64,000 nucleotides of DNA. Source: Siphonodentalium dalli (Eukaryota > Mollusca > Scaphopoda > Gadilida > Siphonodentaliidae). Position 1 is the stretch's first letter. Each line of letters opens with the position of its first letter. This document shows, piece after piece, positions 11,744-23,640 of the stretch. The position numbers were made by a program, and so were the translations under genes. Below the pieces are notes generated by a model. It searched no databases. It saw only the letters and a program-made list of their open reading frames with translations, and was not told where the DNA came from. The stretch covers positions 23,316,987 to 23,380,986 of the forward strand of contig CP136063.1 in assembly GCA_032622095.1 (NCBI GenBank), given 5' to 3'.

Positions 11744-14263
11744 ATGGGGATAACACTAGTTGATTATCGTGCTAGGATAGGAACATTTAATTGTTCGCTA
11801 GGAAAAACAAAGCAGTTCACTCAAAATTTGAATCAAAAGCGACGATTTCTATTCCAACGTTTACCTAATGTCAGTTTTCTTCTCATTATTGGCTTATTGA
11901 TTATTCTTTCGGGTGATGTTCATGAACACCCTGGACCAAACGTGAATCAGCCTGTTATATCGGTATTCCACAATAATATAAGAAGCATTCGATATAAATT
12001 ATCTCTAATTAATGACATTTTAAGCGAAAATTTTGACGTTATTTGTTTTTCTGAAACTCACTTATGTGAATCTTATCCTTCTAGCGAGCTACGAATCCCT
12101 GCACACTCAGAGCCTATTCGGAAAGATAGGGACCAATACGGAGGGGGGATATGTATGTACATTTCTTCCAGTCTGTCCTTCAGACGTCGCGTGGACTTGA
12201 AAACCGACGATAGTATATGGATCGAAATTTTGTCTAAAAAAACATGCTATTTAATTGGACTGTCATATAGATCTGAACAATTCGCCAGTCTAACCTACTG
12301 GGATGAACTTGAAAGCTCAATTGAAAAAGCTCTGGAAACCTGCAATCCAATGGTACTAGTAGGTGATTTTAATTCTAATATGCTACAAACAAACTCCAAG
12401 TTATCAGATATTAAGTCACGGAAACATCTCCGTAATTTGATTGTTAACCCAACCCGAGTAACCGCTACCACTCAGACTCTATTAGACCCAATACTAGTAA
12501 GCGATAATGTTGTTTGTCACGATGCTGATACCATTGACTTGTCTATTTCTGACCACTTTGGGGTTTATGCAGTTTTATCATTCGATTTTGAATTAAATAC
12601 TTTATTCAAGCGAACCGTTTGGAATTACAAAAAGGGCAATTTTGATAAGGCTCGTAGTTTGATACAGGCAGTCGAGTGGCACGACTTATTGCACCCACTC
12701 TCAATTGATGATGCTGTTAACACTTTCACAGAAATGTTCTTGGATATAATTAAAAAAACTACTCCAACCAGTGAGGTGTCAATCAGACCTAATGATAAAA
12801 TATGGTTTAACTCTGATATAAGAAGAGAGTTACGTCGTAGAGATCGAGCCAGGAGAACGTTTATTAAAAGTCAGAAATGTTCAGATCTTGATAACTTTAA
12901 GAGAATTAGAAACAAAGTTAACAACATGATAAAATATGCAAAGAATTTATTTGAATCAAACCTACAAAACAATATCGAAAGATCCAACTCTCCGAATTTT
13001 TTTTGGAAAGTAGCCAGCAACTTGATGGGAAAAAACAGATGTTCTACTATTCCTCCCCTATATGATAAAGATAACAACTCCAACACGAATCAAGCACCCG
13101 TTATAGTTAATGATACAGATAAAGCCATCCTAATTAATGATACCTTCATAAACAATGGGAAAATCGACAACGAACCTCACTGTTTCCCTGATTTTGATAC
13201 ACAATGTGACAGTACCATATCATCGGTGACTATTGATAAAAACAATATTCTCAGAGAAATCAGGTCTCTCAAGATTAATAAAGCCCATGGTCTTGATGGA
13301 ATACGCGCCAGAATGCTGAAGGAGACTGCTGATGCCATTGTGGAACCTCTTTATATAATTTACAAAAAATCGATGGAAACTTGTACATTCCCCATGACAT
13401 GGAAACAAGCAAATGTCATTCCAATTTTCAAAAAAGGTGATCCTGCTGATGCAGGTAATTACCGCCCAATATCCCTTTTATGCTGTGTTGGGAAAATACT
13501 TGAAAAATTAGTCTTGAAAACCTTAACTCAACATTTTGAAACCAATCAGCTGATATATAAACACCAATCAGGCTTCCTCCCTGGACATAGCACTACATTC
13601 TCGTTATTAGAGTTACACCATGACATATGTCGACCTCTCGAAGGACATTTGCACACTTGTGCTGTATTTTGTGATGTTTCTAAAGCATTCGAGAGAGTGT
13701 GGCACAGAGGACTACTTCTCAAACTTAGGAAGTATGGGGTTACCGGTGATCTTTTAATTTGGCTCAAGAGTTATTTAATTGACAGAAAGCAAAGGGTAAT
13801 TTTGAACAACACTGCATCCCCTTTCAGAACACTTTCAGCTGGAGTTCCCCAGGGCTCAGTAATCGGACCTTTCTTGTTCCTTATATATGTTAATGATATT
13901 CACCAAGATTTAGAATCCCTGACTAGACTTTATGCTGATGATACATGCATCACCACAGCGGAAACTGATCCGATCCATCTTGTTACTAAAGTCAACAATG
14001 ACTTGGACAAACTTACCGATTGGTCCAAAATATGGCTTGTCAATTTCAACCCCACCAAAACTACCCTGATAAGATTTCAAATATCTCCCCAGAAGGAATC
14101 CCCAACATTCTCCCCAATCCTTTTTGGCGGCACCCAACTCGAGGAAACGGTCTCACAAAAACACTTAGGTTTAAACTTTCAATCCAACTTAGGGTGGGAC
14201 ATTCAAATAAATGATATAGTAACTCGTGTTTCTGGTCGATTAGCCATGCTTAGAAAAATTTAA
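11744..14263 (+). CDS. LINE ORF2: APE endonuclease plus reverse transcriptase (premature stop)
   Basis: ORF2 nicks target DNA and reverse-transcribes the LINE RNA there. A 64-residue leader contains a hydrophobic run and GDVHEHPGP (57-65), resembling the 2A and NPGP-type motifs in several non-LTR ORF2 leaders. The endonuclease follows, with HNNIRS (76-81), SETHL (103-107), GDFN (207-210) and SDH (269-271), all conserved positions. The reverse transcriptase has NYRPISLL (from 572), FCDVSKAF with catalytic Asp644, GVPQGS (700-705) and YADD (730-733). All catalytic residues that can be checked are present. The frame ends at TAA 14261-14263 straight after MLRKI, while homologous coding sequence continues in frame, so the stop is a lesion. 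Start chosen at ATG 11744, the first before the leader motif. Confidence 0.92.
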   Translation: MGITLVDYRARIGTFNCSLGKTKQFTQNLNQKRRFLFQRLPNVSFLLIIGLLIILSGDVHEHPGPNVNQPVISVFHNNIRSIRYKLSLINDILSENFDVICFSETHLCESYPSSELRIPAHSEPIRKDRDQYGGGICMYISSSLSFRRRVDLKTDDSIWIEILSKKTCYLIGLSYRSEQFASLTYWDELESSIEKALETCNPMVLVGDFNSNMLQTNSKLSDIKSRKHLRNLIVNPTRVTATTQTLLDPILVSDNVVCHDADTIDLSISDHFGVYAVLSFDFELNTLFKRTVWNYKKGNFDKARSLIQAVEWHDLLHPLSIDDAVNTFTEMFLDIIKKTTPTSEVSIRPNDKIWFNSDIRRELRRRDRARRTFIKSQKCSDLDNFKRIRNKVNNMIKYAKNLFESNLQNNIERSNSPNFFWKVASNLMGKNRCSTIPPLYDKDNNSNTNQAPVIVNDTDKAILINDTFINNGKIDNEPHCFPDFDTQCDSTISSVTIDKNNILREIRSLKINKAHGLDGIRARMLKETADAIVEPLYIIYKKSMETCTFPMTWKQANVIPIFKKGDPADAGNYRPISLLCCVGKILEKLVLKTLTQHFETNQLIYKHQSGFLPGHSTTFSLLELHHDICRPLEGHLHTCAVFCDVSKAFERVWHRGLLLKLRKYGVTGDLLIWLKSYLIDRKQRVILNNTASPFRTLSAGVPQGSVIGPFLFLIYVNDIHQDLESLTRLYADDTCITTAETDPIHLVTKVNNDLDKLTDWSKIWLVNFNPTKTTLIRFQISPQKESPTFSPILFGGTQLEETVSQKHLGLNFQSNLGWDIQINDIVTRVSGRLAMLRKI

Positions 14264-15133
14264 TATAAACTTAGTCGCAAATCCTTAAATATAATGTACA
14301 CATCTTACATTCTTCCTCTTATGGATTATGGAGATATTATCTGGGACTGTGCTCCCGACTCCCTTCTAAATACGCTAGACAAATTACACATAGATGCGGC
14401 TCGAATTGTATCGGGCTTAACTCGCTCGTGTGCTATACATAAATTATTTACAGAATTGGGTTGGCAATCACTGCAAGAACGAAGAAAATTTCATAAATTC
14501 AAAATGTTCAACAGAATCCAAGCTGGAGACGCTCCGAAATATTTGACTGATATATTACCTGCGCGTTACGGAGACAACACAAAATATCCTTCCAGATATC
14601 CCTACCGATTTAACTCTTTATCTAGAAAGGCTGAATATTATAATAAATCGTTCTTTCCTTCAATGATTATCCAGTGGAACAAATTCCTAGATGACCTCAC
14701 CAAGAGTGACGATAAAGGCAATAAGAAGACAATAAATAAAGATAATATAGAGAAAAAAATAGCTGCTATGTTTGTTGTATTGAAACCGCCTCCCTTCTAC
14801 CTAGTTGGAAGCCGAGAAAGGAACATACTACACGCTAAATTGCGAAATAACTGTAGTAATCTTAATTTTGATAAGCATATCAATCATATTGCCGATTCGC
14901 CGAAATGCTGTTGCGGTGCACCAGAGGAAACAGCATATCACTTTTTCTTCGAATGTCCTTACTTTATTCATGAAAGATTAAAACTGTTTGATAGTATATC
15001 TAAACTGGGCGTACTGCACTTGACCATTGGGAATATACTTTTCGGCTCCACCCATGAGACTGAGCAAATAAATTGCAAGTTATCCATTTTTGCTCAAAAG
15101 TATATTATAGAAACACAACGATTTAATGATTAA
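14264..15133 (+). pseudogene. LINE ORF2 C-terminal part, downstream of in-frame stop
   Basis: Continues in the same frame as ORF2 after the TAA at 14261-14263; first internal ATG at 14294. It carries the post-RT region typical of Jockey/CR1-type elements: YTSYILPLMDYGDIIWD, then a Cys/His segment CCCGAPEET...YHF...CP from about codon 205 of the internal-ATG frame, a likely zinc-binding motif. It ends at TAA 15131-15133. Without readthrough it would be separated from the polymerase, so the element as read is probably not autonomous. Confidence 0.88.
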
Positions 15134-15457
15134 TAGTGTATTAAACCTAGTTAATGGAAATAGTATTATATAAATTAGGAAACAAAATATCACATCATCG
15201 ACCGAAGGCCCACAGTCATACCCTCATTCTGACGCAAACAGTACACTTTGACATCTTAACGTGTATCCCCACTTTACTATCATATTTTAATCATACAAGT
15301 GTTGTTTGTATACCTTTGTATTATATGTATTGCAGGCAGGAAGCCTAACTCTTTTGTTAATTGTTAATTGTTTGTTGGAAAGGGGTGTCAATAAGTTAGC
15401 AATAACTTGTGCCCCAATCCAATTAGCTATTCTTTGCTAATAAAATATGTTTAAACT
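15134..15457 (+). other. LINE 3' UTR with terminal AATAAA
   Basis: No frame of note. AATAAA lies at 15439-15444, 13 bp before the right target-site duplication. There is no poly(A) tail; the last bases are TTTAAACT. Confidence 0.7.
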
Positions 15458-15463
15458 AACAAT
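15458..15463. repeat. LINE target-site duplication, right (AACAAT)
   Basis: Second copy of the 6-bp duplication; followed by GTGTCCCG exactly as at the empty site 48037-48050. Confidence 0.85.
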
Positions 15464-15610
15464 GTGTCCCGAAGATGACTCGCATGTTATCGTGGACACA
15501 CAGTGTCACTTTAGACCACATTTACAGCCAGTAAAAACGTTTGTGAACAATGGAACAATGGAGTGACTGTCCACTCTACGTCAGTGTTTTGCAACTTTTG
15601 AAAAGCACCC
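15464..15610. repeat. R copy 1, right remainder
   Basis: Matches 48043-48189. It stops at CACCCCTCTTC, where Helitron-like sequence starts. R is not resumed beyond 24.1 kb, so this junction is a truncation rather than a clean insertion. Confidence 0.8.
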
Positions 15611-16546
15611 CTCTTCGTCCGGGCTTTGACCTTGAATTGTCTATTTTGAAGGCCAAGGTCAAGTGGGGTCACGATTTGACCCGTCCAAAACACTGCCCGA
15701 ACAAAAGTACCCGACAAAAGTACCCGTCGAAATCCATCCGGTTTTACCCGATTTTACCTTGTAGAAGGTGACCCGACTTCGTCCGGGCTTTGACCTTGAA
15801 TTGTCCATTTTGAAGGTCAAGGTCAGGTGGGGGTCAAACACCAACACCCCAAAAATGGTGGAAATCGGCCCAGCGGATACCGGGAAATTGGCCCAGCGGA
15901 TACCGAGATACCCTATGCATCAAATTTCGTCCGTAAAAATCCGCCAGTTTAACCCGATTTGATTTCCACTCAAGTATATAAACGCGCCTCATATACACAC
16001 GCTCATTAATTATCAAGTTTCAACGTAAAGATAAATTACCATCGGTGCCCGAGATATCGCCAAGACGTCTGAAACAGTCAAATGCATCGGCCGGTTAAGC
16101 GTTAACGTGATCTAACGTTATGACCTCTAACGACGTCATAGAAGTTACGCATTGTTTTTATCCTGATGGAAGATAGTACCCCTTCTTCTTGATAATTGAG
16201 GCAGATAACTAAAACGGATACATACGCGTTATATATCGTTGGAAAGAGGAAACACGAAAGATTCTCACAGTGTCATTATTATGACTGGCATTTTATTATT
16301 CGCACTGTTTCGAATCGATTTGTAAGCACCGAACTCAAATGAAAGTCCCGTAACACAGCGTAAAAACAGATTTGACCTCGGCACGTGAAAAGTTGACCTC
16401 GGATCTGAAAATTAATATGCCTATGTTACTTTCCGGCCGAAAATACCCCCACGTACCAAGTTTCATCGAAATCGGCTCGGCCGTTTTCGAGTCCATCGAT
16501 TACAGACACACACACACACACACACAGATCTTCCAAAATATATAAT

Positions 16547-16549
<3 letters not shown>
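15611..16549 (-). mobile_element. Helitron-like non-autonomous unit, minus orientation, with 3' fragment
   Basis: Read on the minus strand it starts at 16549 with TCTATTATATATTTTG and ends near 15761 with the hairpin CCCGGACGAAGTCGGG, then TCACCTT and CTAC (CTAG in the other copies). Beyond that, 15611-15760 holds another partial 3' end of the same family, cut within the hairpin. It is non-coding and rich in AGGTCA-type half sites. The Helitron assignment rests on termini only; no Rep/helicase is present. Confidence 0.55.

Positions 16550-16589
<40 letters not shown>
16550..16589. repeat. (TA)n between two head-to-head Helitron-like units
   Basis: Pure TA tract bounded on both sides by the same 5' terminus in opposite orientations (5' ends at 16549 on minus and 16590 on plus). 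Confidence 0.9.
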
Positions 16590-16592
<3 letters not shown>

Positions 16593-17322
16593 ATTATATA
16601 TTTTGAAAGATCTGTGTATGTGTTTGTGTGTGTGTGTGTTTGAAATCGATGGACTCGAAAACGACTAAGCCAATTTCAATGAAATTTGGTATTTGGATGT
16701 GTTTTCGGCCGGAGACGAACATAGGCATATTTATTTGTCCGTGCGAGGTCAACTTTTCACGTGCGGAGGTCAAATCTGTTTTTACGCCGTTTTGCGCTAA
16801 TATATTTCAGTTCGGTGCTCACAAATCGATACGATATAGCGCGAATAATAAATTGCCAGTCATATAATTTGCACGGTTAGAATCTGTGTGGCTTCATCTT
16901 TCCAACGATATATAATATGTATGTATCCGTTTTAGTTATCTGCCTCAATTATTAGGTACAAGTGGTACGATGCTTTTATCAGGATAAAATCAATGCGTAA
17001 ATTCTATGACGTCGTCAGAGGTCATAAAGTTAGATTACGTTAACTCTCACCCTGCCGATGCATTTGACTGTGTCGCGTTAACTCATCACCGGCCGAGGTA
17101 TCCGCAAATGACATTGGGCTATATATCTCGCAAACGGGTGTAGCTATCGACTTGAAATTTGGTATGTGAATGTATCTTGCCCCGGATACGAATTTTATCG
17201 GGTCGCCGAGCACGTGCGACACCAGCTTCGCGCATGCGCAGACCAGATCTAGGAAACGGGTGGAGCAATCGACTTGAAATTTGGTTTTTGAATAGCCCGG
17301 ACGAAGTCGGGTCACCTTCTAG
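16590..17322 (+). mobile_element. Helitron-like unit, U1 type
   Basis: 5' TCTATTATATATTTTGAAAG; 3' hairpin CCCGGACGAAGTCGGG, seven bases, then CTAG at 17319-17322. 733 bp, non-coding; closely similar to the U1 units of the 50.75-54.8 kb array. The next unit starts at the following base. Confidence 0.6.
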
Positions 17323-17779
17323 TCTATTATATATTTTGGAAGATCTGTTTGTTTGTTTGTTTGTGTGTGTGTGTGTAATCGATGAACTCGAAAACGACCG
17401 ACCCGATTTCGATGAAACTTGGTATGTGGGGTTATTTTCGGGTCAGGAGTAACATAGGCCTATTGATTTTCAGATCCGAGGTCAACTTTTCACGTGCCGA
17501 GGTCAAATCTGTTTTTACGCTGTGTTACGGGACTTTCATTTGAGTTCGGTGCTTACAAATCGATTCGAAACAGTGCGAATAATAAAATGCCAGTCATAAT
17601 AATGACACTGTGAGAATCGTTCGTGTTTCCTCTTTCCAACGATATATAATGCGTATGTATCCGTTTTAGTTATCTGCCTCAATTATCAAGAAGAAATGGT
17701 ACTATCTTCCATCAGGATAAAAACAATGCGTAACTTCTATGACGTCGTTAGAGGTCATAATAGTACAGCGGCCAAACGT

Positions 17780-18870
17780 CAAAAGTGGTCGGGTACCCCT
17801 ACCCACGGTAGAACAAGTTAAAACCAACTTGTTTTGAAGGAGAAATATATACTATAGACGAAAATGATAGTGAAAAATAACGAAATTGGTGGTGGCTATT
17901 CTCAAATCGACGATGAACGATACCCACCAGTGACTTTTCCCAGAAATTAACGATTTTGGTCAAGTGAGCCCTTCGGCTATGTCCTAAGTTATTAGCCCAC
18001 ATTGTAGGCGTCAAAATGACTACAGCATACCATATCTGTACCTGAAATGCAAGAAGTGTTGGTTAATTTGGATTTTCGTGCCATTTGGAGCCGAAACATT
18101 TATTTTTTGTTGAAAAATCGCTCTTTTTCAATTTATTGTTATTTTTCGAACATTATCATTCAAACGGATATTGCAATAATATTGAAATATTCAGTCCATA
18201 TGGTGTAGTAGTTATCTGTCAAGCATATGGAGAAAGAAGTTAACAAAAATTTTGAACGGTTTGCGAGATATTGGATTTTAGCTACCCCTCCCCCAAACAC
18301 GTTTTTGGTCGAAAAATATACATATTTTTGATAATGACATTACAAACATTTTCGAATTGATCTGAATGGGACCCAATATGAATCTTGTACTGAAAGTGTT
18401 GTCCAGAGATGCCGTTTAATCGATTACAGATGTGTTCAGGCTTTCAGACCCCCAGTTACAACAACAACAATTATTTTATTGATAACAGTTAATTTTGCAT
18501 GCATTAACATCGATGTTAAGTACTAAAACCTTTGTTATAAACAATACGTGACCAACTATATAATTCATATGGCTCAGTAGTTATCTGGACATCACAAGTG
18601 AAAATAATTTGACAGAAATTGTCAACAGTTTTCAAGATATTGGAATTAGGTACCGCTCCCCCGGACGCGATTTGGTAGAAAAACTACATATTTATGATAA
18701 CAAGACAGACCTTTCTAAATTATTCTAATGAGCATCTAATCATTATTCGTGTGATGAAAACCTGATCCGTAGACACCGCGAGCCTGGTTTAAGATGACCT
18801 CAGGTTTCCAATTAAACCCCCAGTTACAACAACAACAACACAATATTTTATTTATGACATGTAATTTTAT
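17780..18870 (+). repeat. Left inverted arm of U3
   Basis: Reverse complement of sequence in 22170-23640. Shared phrases include the ACGGTAGAACAAGTTAAAAC end (17811-17830 with 23570-23590), GGAGCCGAAACATTTATTTT, and the CCCCCAAACACG block. Arm segments recur about every 700 bp, so each arm is itself an imperfect tandem. Confidence 0.8.
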
Positions 18871-18989
18871 ATTAACACATATCGACTTTGAGCAACTGAA
18901 GTATTTGTTCTAAACGACACATAATATAGACTAACATAATCATACAGAACAAAAACATTGTTGCTCCCCGCCCTATTAGACGTCCTGAA

Positions 18990-21530
18990 CACACCACGAA
19001 ACTGAACAAAATATGATCTCAGTATTAAGAATCATGGAATTAAAAGGACAATTACATAAGGAAATATACAATGTTTATGGATGGGTTTGTTCCCGAAACA
19101 GTGTGGCACTTTGCTTGGCTAATATGAAGGGCGAATTTGCTATATTTTTCAAGAACACTCTACCCAATTTAAAGACTCCAACGCAATACGAAATTAAGCT
19201 ATATGATCTCTAATTCTCTATATTAACCGAGTGTGACGGGAATGTAGTTCTATCAGAGAATACATAATTTGTATGGATGGGTTGTGCATGTGTCGCTTTA
19301 CACAAAGTGGCTGATAAATAAGAAAGACGAATTTGCTGTTTTAGGCCACCCTACACAATTAAAGTGTTAAAGTTGAACAACTCACGAAATGAAATGATTG
19401 CTGTAAATATTAACTGAGGATGTGGGCAAAAATAGTAATATCGGGGCGCATACATGGTGTTGATGGATGGGTTGGTTGGATCCAGAAAGCCTTTAGCACT
19501 TTACGAAAATCGGATGGCAAACTCCAAAGGCGAATATTTTTTGTTTTGTGGGACCCCTTTATATGCCCATTTAAACTCTTGAACACACCATGCGCCGAAT
19601 ATTCATGCTTTTATTATTAAATCACAGTGTGAACGAAAGGTAGTGCTATCAGGGAATATACATGTTATATGGGTAGTTTGGTTCCCAAAATCATAGGGTA
19701 CTTTACAAAAGACGGCTGGCAAAAACCAAAGCTGAATATTTTCTTTGAGCATCCTACCCCATTTAAAGTTTTAAACACACTAATGGATGGACATGTTCTC
19801 AATATTAACTGGGGTGTGAACAAATGGTATGTAATTCAGGAAATATACCTCTTCATTGCACGATGGTGGGTTGGCTGGCTTCCCAATGTCTGGGGCACTT
19901 TACAAAAAGTGGCTAGCAAAGAGAAGTCGAAATCTCACTGTTTTGGGTACCCATAACCCTTCTAAACTCTTTAGCACACACTGAACCGAATCTATATGCT
20001 CTCATGTATTATTTACAATTTGTATGGGTGGTTTTGTTCTCGAAATCCTGGAACACTTTACAAAAGGCGGCTGGCAAATACGAAATGTAATGTGTTAGGC
20101 CATACTACCCCATTTGCAGTCTTGGGACACACAATGAACCGAAAGGATGTGCTCCCATTATTAACTGCGTGTGTATAGAAATGGACGCTATATAAAGAGT
20201 ACAGTATACCAGGGTCTTGAATGTCTGGGTCACTTTACAAAAAGTTGTTGATGAAAGAGAAAGGCGAATACTCACTGTTTTTTTTGGGGGGGGGGACCCC
20301 ATTAGCCCATTTAATATCTTGATCAGAGCATGAACTGAAGTTATATTCTCTCATACTTAGCTGAGTGTGTGATCGAAAGGTATTGCTGTCATGGAATTAT
20401 TAATTGATATATGGGTGATTTGGTTCCCTCGAAATCCTGGAACACTTTACAAAAAGCGACTGGCAAACAAGAAGGCGAATTTTCTATGTCTTGAGGACCC
20501 CACTATCCAACTTGAAGTCTTAACAAAATGATATGCGCTCAATGTTAACTGAAGTTGTGGACAAATGGGATTACGAATCTGTTATGGATGAGATGGTTCC
20601 CGATAGCCTATGGCACTTTACAACAAATGGTCAGCAAATGAAAGGGCTAAATTTTACTCTCAGGGGACTCCATCCCTATCTGAAGTCTTGAACACAACAC
20701 TAGCTCAAGGCATAAGCTATCCATATTACCCGAGATTGTGGCCGAATGGCAATGGTCTCGCGAGCCCGCCGTTCGCGAGAACACCGTGGCACCTTACACA
20801 AAGCAGATGGCAAACGATGAAGGCGAATTTTAAGGGACCCCTACCCCATGTAAACCATTGAACCTACCACGAACTGAATGGATGTGCCCTCATGGTCAAA
20901 CGACGATATGGAAAAATGGCTATTCTATAAAGAAATACACAATTGTTATAGATGGGTTAATATCCGACAGTCAGGGACACTTTACAAAAAGCGACTGAAA
21001 AATAAATAATGCGATTTTTCAATGTTTGTATTACCCCCTTCCCAATTTGAAGACTAGAACACATCACGGATTGGAACGATATCATCATTGACTGCGTGTA
21101 TGGACAATGGCGAGTTAATTGTACAAGTACGTAAACAATGTAAATAGATGGATTTGGGTTCTGAAAGAATGAGCACTTAACGAAAAGTGACTGGAAAATA
21201 AGAAAGGCAAAATTTTGAGGACCCCTACTTTATTTGAAGTCTTGTAAGACACCACATGACCCCAATATTAATTGAGGGCTTGACCAAAGGTTAGTTTTTA
21301 TCAGAATATACATATGTGTTGGTTCCCGAAAGTCTGCATCATGTGGCACTCCACAACAAGCGTCTGGCAAATGTTCACTGTTGTATGTACCCGTACCCTA
21401 TTTGAGGTCTTGAACACATCATGTACTGAAGGGATTATGAATTCAATATCAACATATATTGTGGCCGAAACTATGCGATATATAAGTATGTGGTAGTTCT
21501 ATCCGGAGTTAAACAATTTATCTGGGAGGG
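18990..21530. repeat. Degenerate satellite, about 190-bp unit, roughly 13 copies
   Basis: Units carry 'atggatgggttggttcccgaaa', 'tggcactttacaaaaag', 'aaggcgaatttt', 'cccatttaaagtcttgaaca' in that order. Unit starts lie near 19080, 19272, 19460, 19665, 19865, 20022, 20215, 20411, 20586, 20750, 20953, 21147 and 21315. Spacing ranges from 157 to 205 bp. The frames found inside are broken between units and are not genes. Confidence 0.8.
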
Positions 21531-22169
21531 AGATTGTATGGGGAAAATTAGGATGTAATCCAGTTGGAACTGATTGGATACAATGATATACATATAGTTT
21601 CGTTGGAGCCGATTGGACGCAATGCTACACAGATAATATGTTGTTTTCGTCATTGATACTCCCGTCGCCGTGAGATCGCAGACGATCTGGGGTGGTAAAT
21701 TTCGCGCTCAGCAGGGTTTCAATGCTTTTCACGAAGTTTTAACAAATGGCAGCATTATGGAAATCGCTTTGTTTTCGAGATAAATGTCTGAACCCCGTCA
21801 AATATTTTAATATTTTCGCACTGACTGAGTTGCTGTACATAAAAATAGTATTTCTGATGAAATTACATTCAGTATGGCGCATAGAAGTTCAGTCTTAGGA
21901 CCACTGTATTCCAAAAAGTAATGATATGCTTTTTCTATTTGCCACAATGACAGAGAGGGGACGTTTTAATGTGTTTACTCCATTGGCCATAGTTCAAACT
22001 ACTGCATTTCAATCTTAAACGCGAATGGAGTACTTTTGCATCTATACGTCGGACATGCTGGGTTCTCCAGCTGTCCAATTATTGTAATCTCTCTATACCA
22101 TTATTGTTTTTTTGAGAATAAACTATTGATTGGTTGATTGATATGCGACACTTATTGTATGTAATAGCA

Positions 22170-23640
22170 AATAAAATGCATTGTTGTTGTAATTTGGGGT
22201 CTGGAAGCCCGAACACGTCTTTAATCACTTAAGTAATGTCCCCGGGCTCAATGTTCAGCAAATGAATTATGTTGGGTCCCAGTATGATCAATTGGGAAGT
22301 TTGGTAAAGTTCTGAACAAAAATATGTAATATTTCGACCAAAAACGTGTTTGGGGGAGGTGTAGCTAAAATCCATTATTTCGCAAATTGTTCTAAATTTC
22401 TGTTAAGTTCTTTCTGCTTATGCTTGGCAAATAACTGCATCACCATAAGAATTAAATATTTGGGCATTATATAACAATATCCATTTGAATGATAATGTTC
22501 GAAAAATAATATTTTTGTGAAAAAGTGCGATTTTTCAGCAAAAAATAAATATTTTGGCTCCAAATGGCAGGAAAATCTAAATTAACCAACACTTTTTTCA
22601 TATCAGGTAGAAGTATGGTATGATGTAGTAATTTTAACCCCAAAAATATGGGCAATTAGGCTAGGACATAGCCACAGGGCTCGCTTTACCAAAATCGTTA
22701 ATTTCTGGAAAAAGTCACTGGAGGGTATCGCTCATCGTCGATTTGACAATAGCCAATACCTATTCCGTTATTTTTCAATTTCTGTCAAATTCTTTCTACT
22801 TGTGTTGTCCAGATAACTACTGAGCCATATGTTACATAGTTGGTCACGTTGTTTATAACAAAAGTTTTAGTACTTAACATCGATGTTAATGCATGCAAAA
22901 TTAACTGTTATCAATAAAATAATTGTTGTTGTTGTAACTGGGGGTCTGAAAGCCTGAACACATCTGTAATCGATTAAACAGCATCTCTGGACAACACTTT
23001 CAGTATAATATTCATATTGGGTCCCATTCAGATCAATTCAAAAATGTTTGTAATGACATTATCAAAAATATGTATTTTTTTTCGACCAAAAACGTGTTTG
23101 GGGGAGGGGTAGCTAAAATCCAATATCTCGCAAACCGTTCAAAATTGTTATTAACTTCTTTATCCATATGCTTGTTAGATAACTAGTACACCATATGACC
23201 TAAATATTTCAATATTATTGCAATATACGTTTGAATGATAATGTTCGAAAAATATAATTGTTTTGAAAAAGAGCGATTTTTCAACAAAAAATAAATGTTT
23301 CGGCTCCAAATGGCACGAAAATCCAAATTAACCAACACTTCTTGCATATCAGGTACGATTATGGTATGCTGTGGTCATTTTAACACCAACAATTTGGGCA
23401 AATAACTTAGGACATAGCCGCAGGGCTCACTTTACCAAAATCGTTAATATCTGGGAAAAGTCACTGGTGGGTATCGTTCATCGTCAATTTGAGAATAGCC
23501 ACCACCAATTCCGTTATTTTTCACTATCATTTTCGTAAAGAGTATATATATCTCCTTTAAAAAAAGTTAGTTTTAACTTGTTCTACCGTGGGTAGGGGTA
23601 TCTCGAAAACTAGAGCTCTTTTTCGATTTGGCCGCTGCAC
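22170..23640 (-). repeat. Right inverted arm of U3
   Basis: Inverted partner of the left arm. Contains a direct tandem duplication: GTGTTTGGGGGAGG...TAGCTAAAATCCA appears near 22345 and near 23095, so the arm consists of two roughly 750-bp units. Confidence 0.8.

Larger units (their letters stand above)
7764..15457 (+). mobile_element. Jockey/CR1-type LINE (non-LTR retrotransposon), about 7.7 kb
   Basis: Element edges are set by comparison with the uninterrupted R copy at 48037-48042 and by the 6-bp AACAAT duplication. Order: 223-bp 5' UTR, ORF1 (coiled coil plus RRM-like RNA-binding protein, frameshifted), a 2.5-kb spacer, ORF2 (APE endonuclease plus reverse transcriptase, one in-frame stop), and a 3' UTR with AATAAA 13 bp from the end and no poly(A) tail. 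The APE endonuclease, YADD reverse transcriptase, lack of an RNase H domain and a Cys/His C-terminal motif place it in the broad Jockey/CR1/L2 group; the exact clade needs a tree. Being nearly full length with few lesions, it is fairly young. Confidence 0.9.

Noticed and set aside
11436-11753. 105-codon hydrophobic frame upstream of LINE ORF2 as a third LINE protein
   Set aside because: No domain and an AT-rich composition that favours hydrophobic codons. Kept only as a note because it overlaps the ORF2 start.
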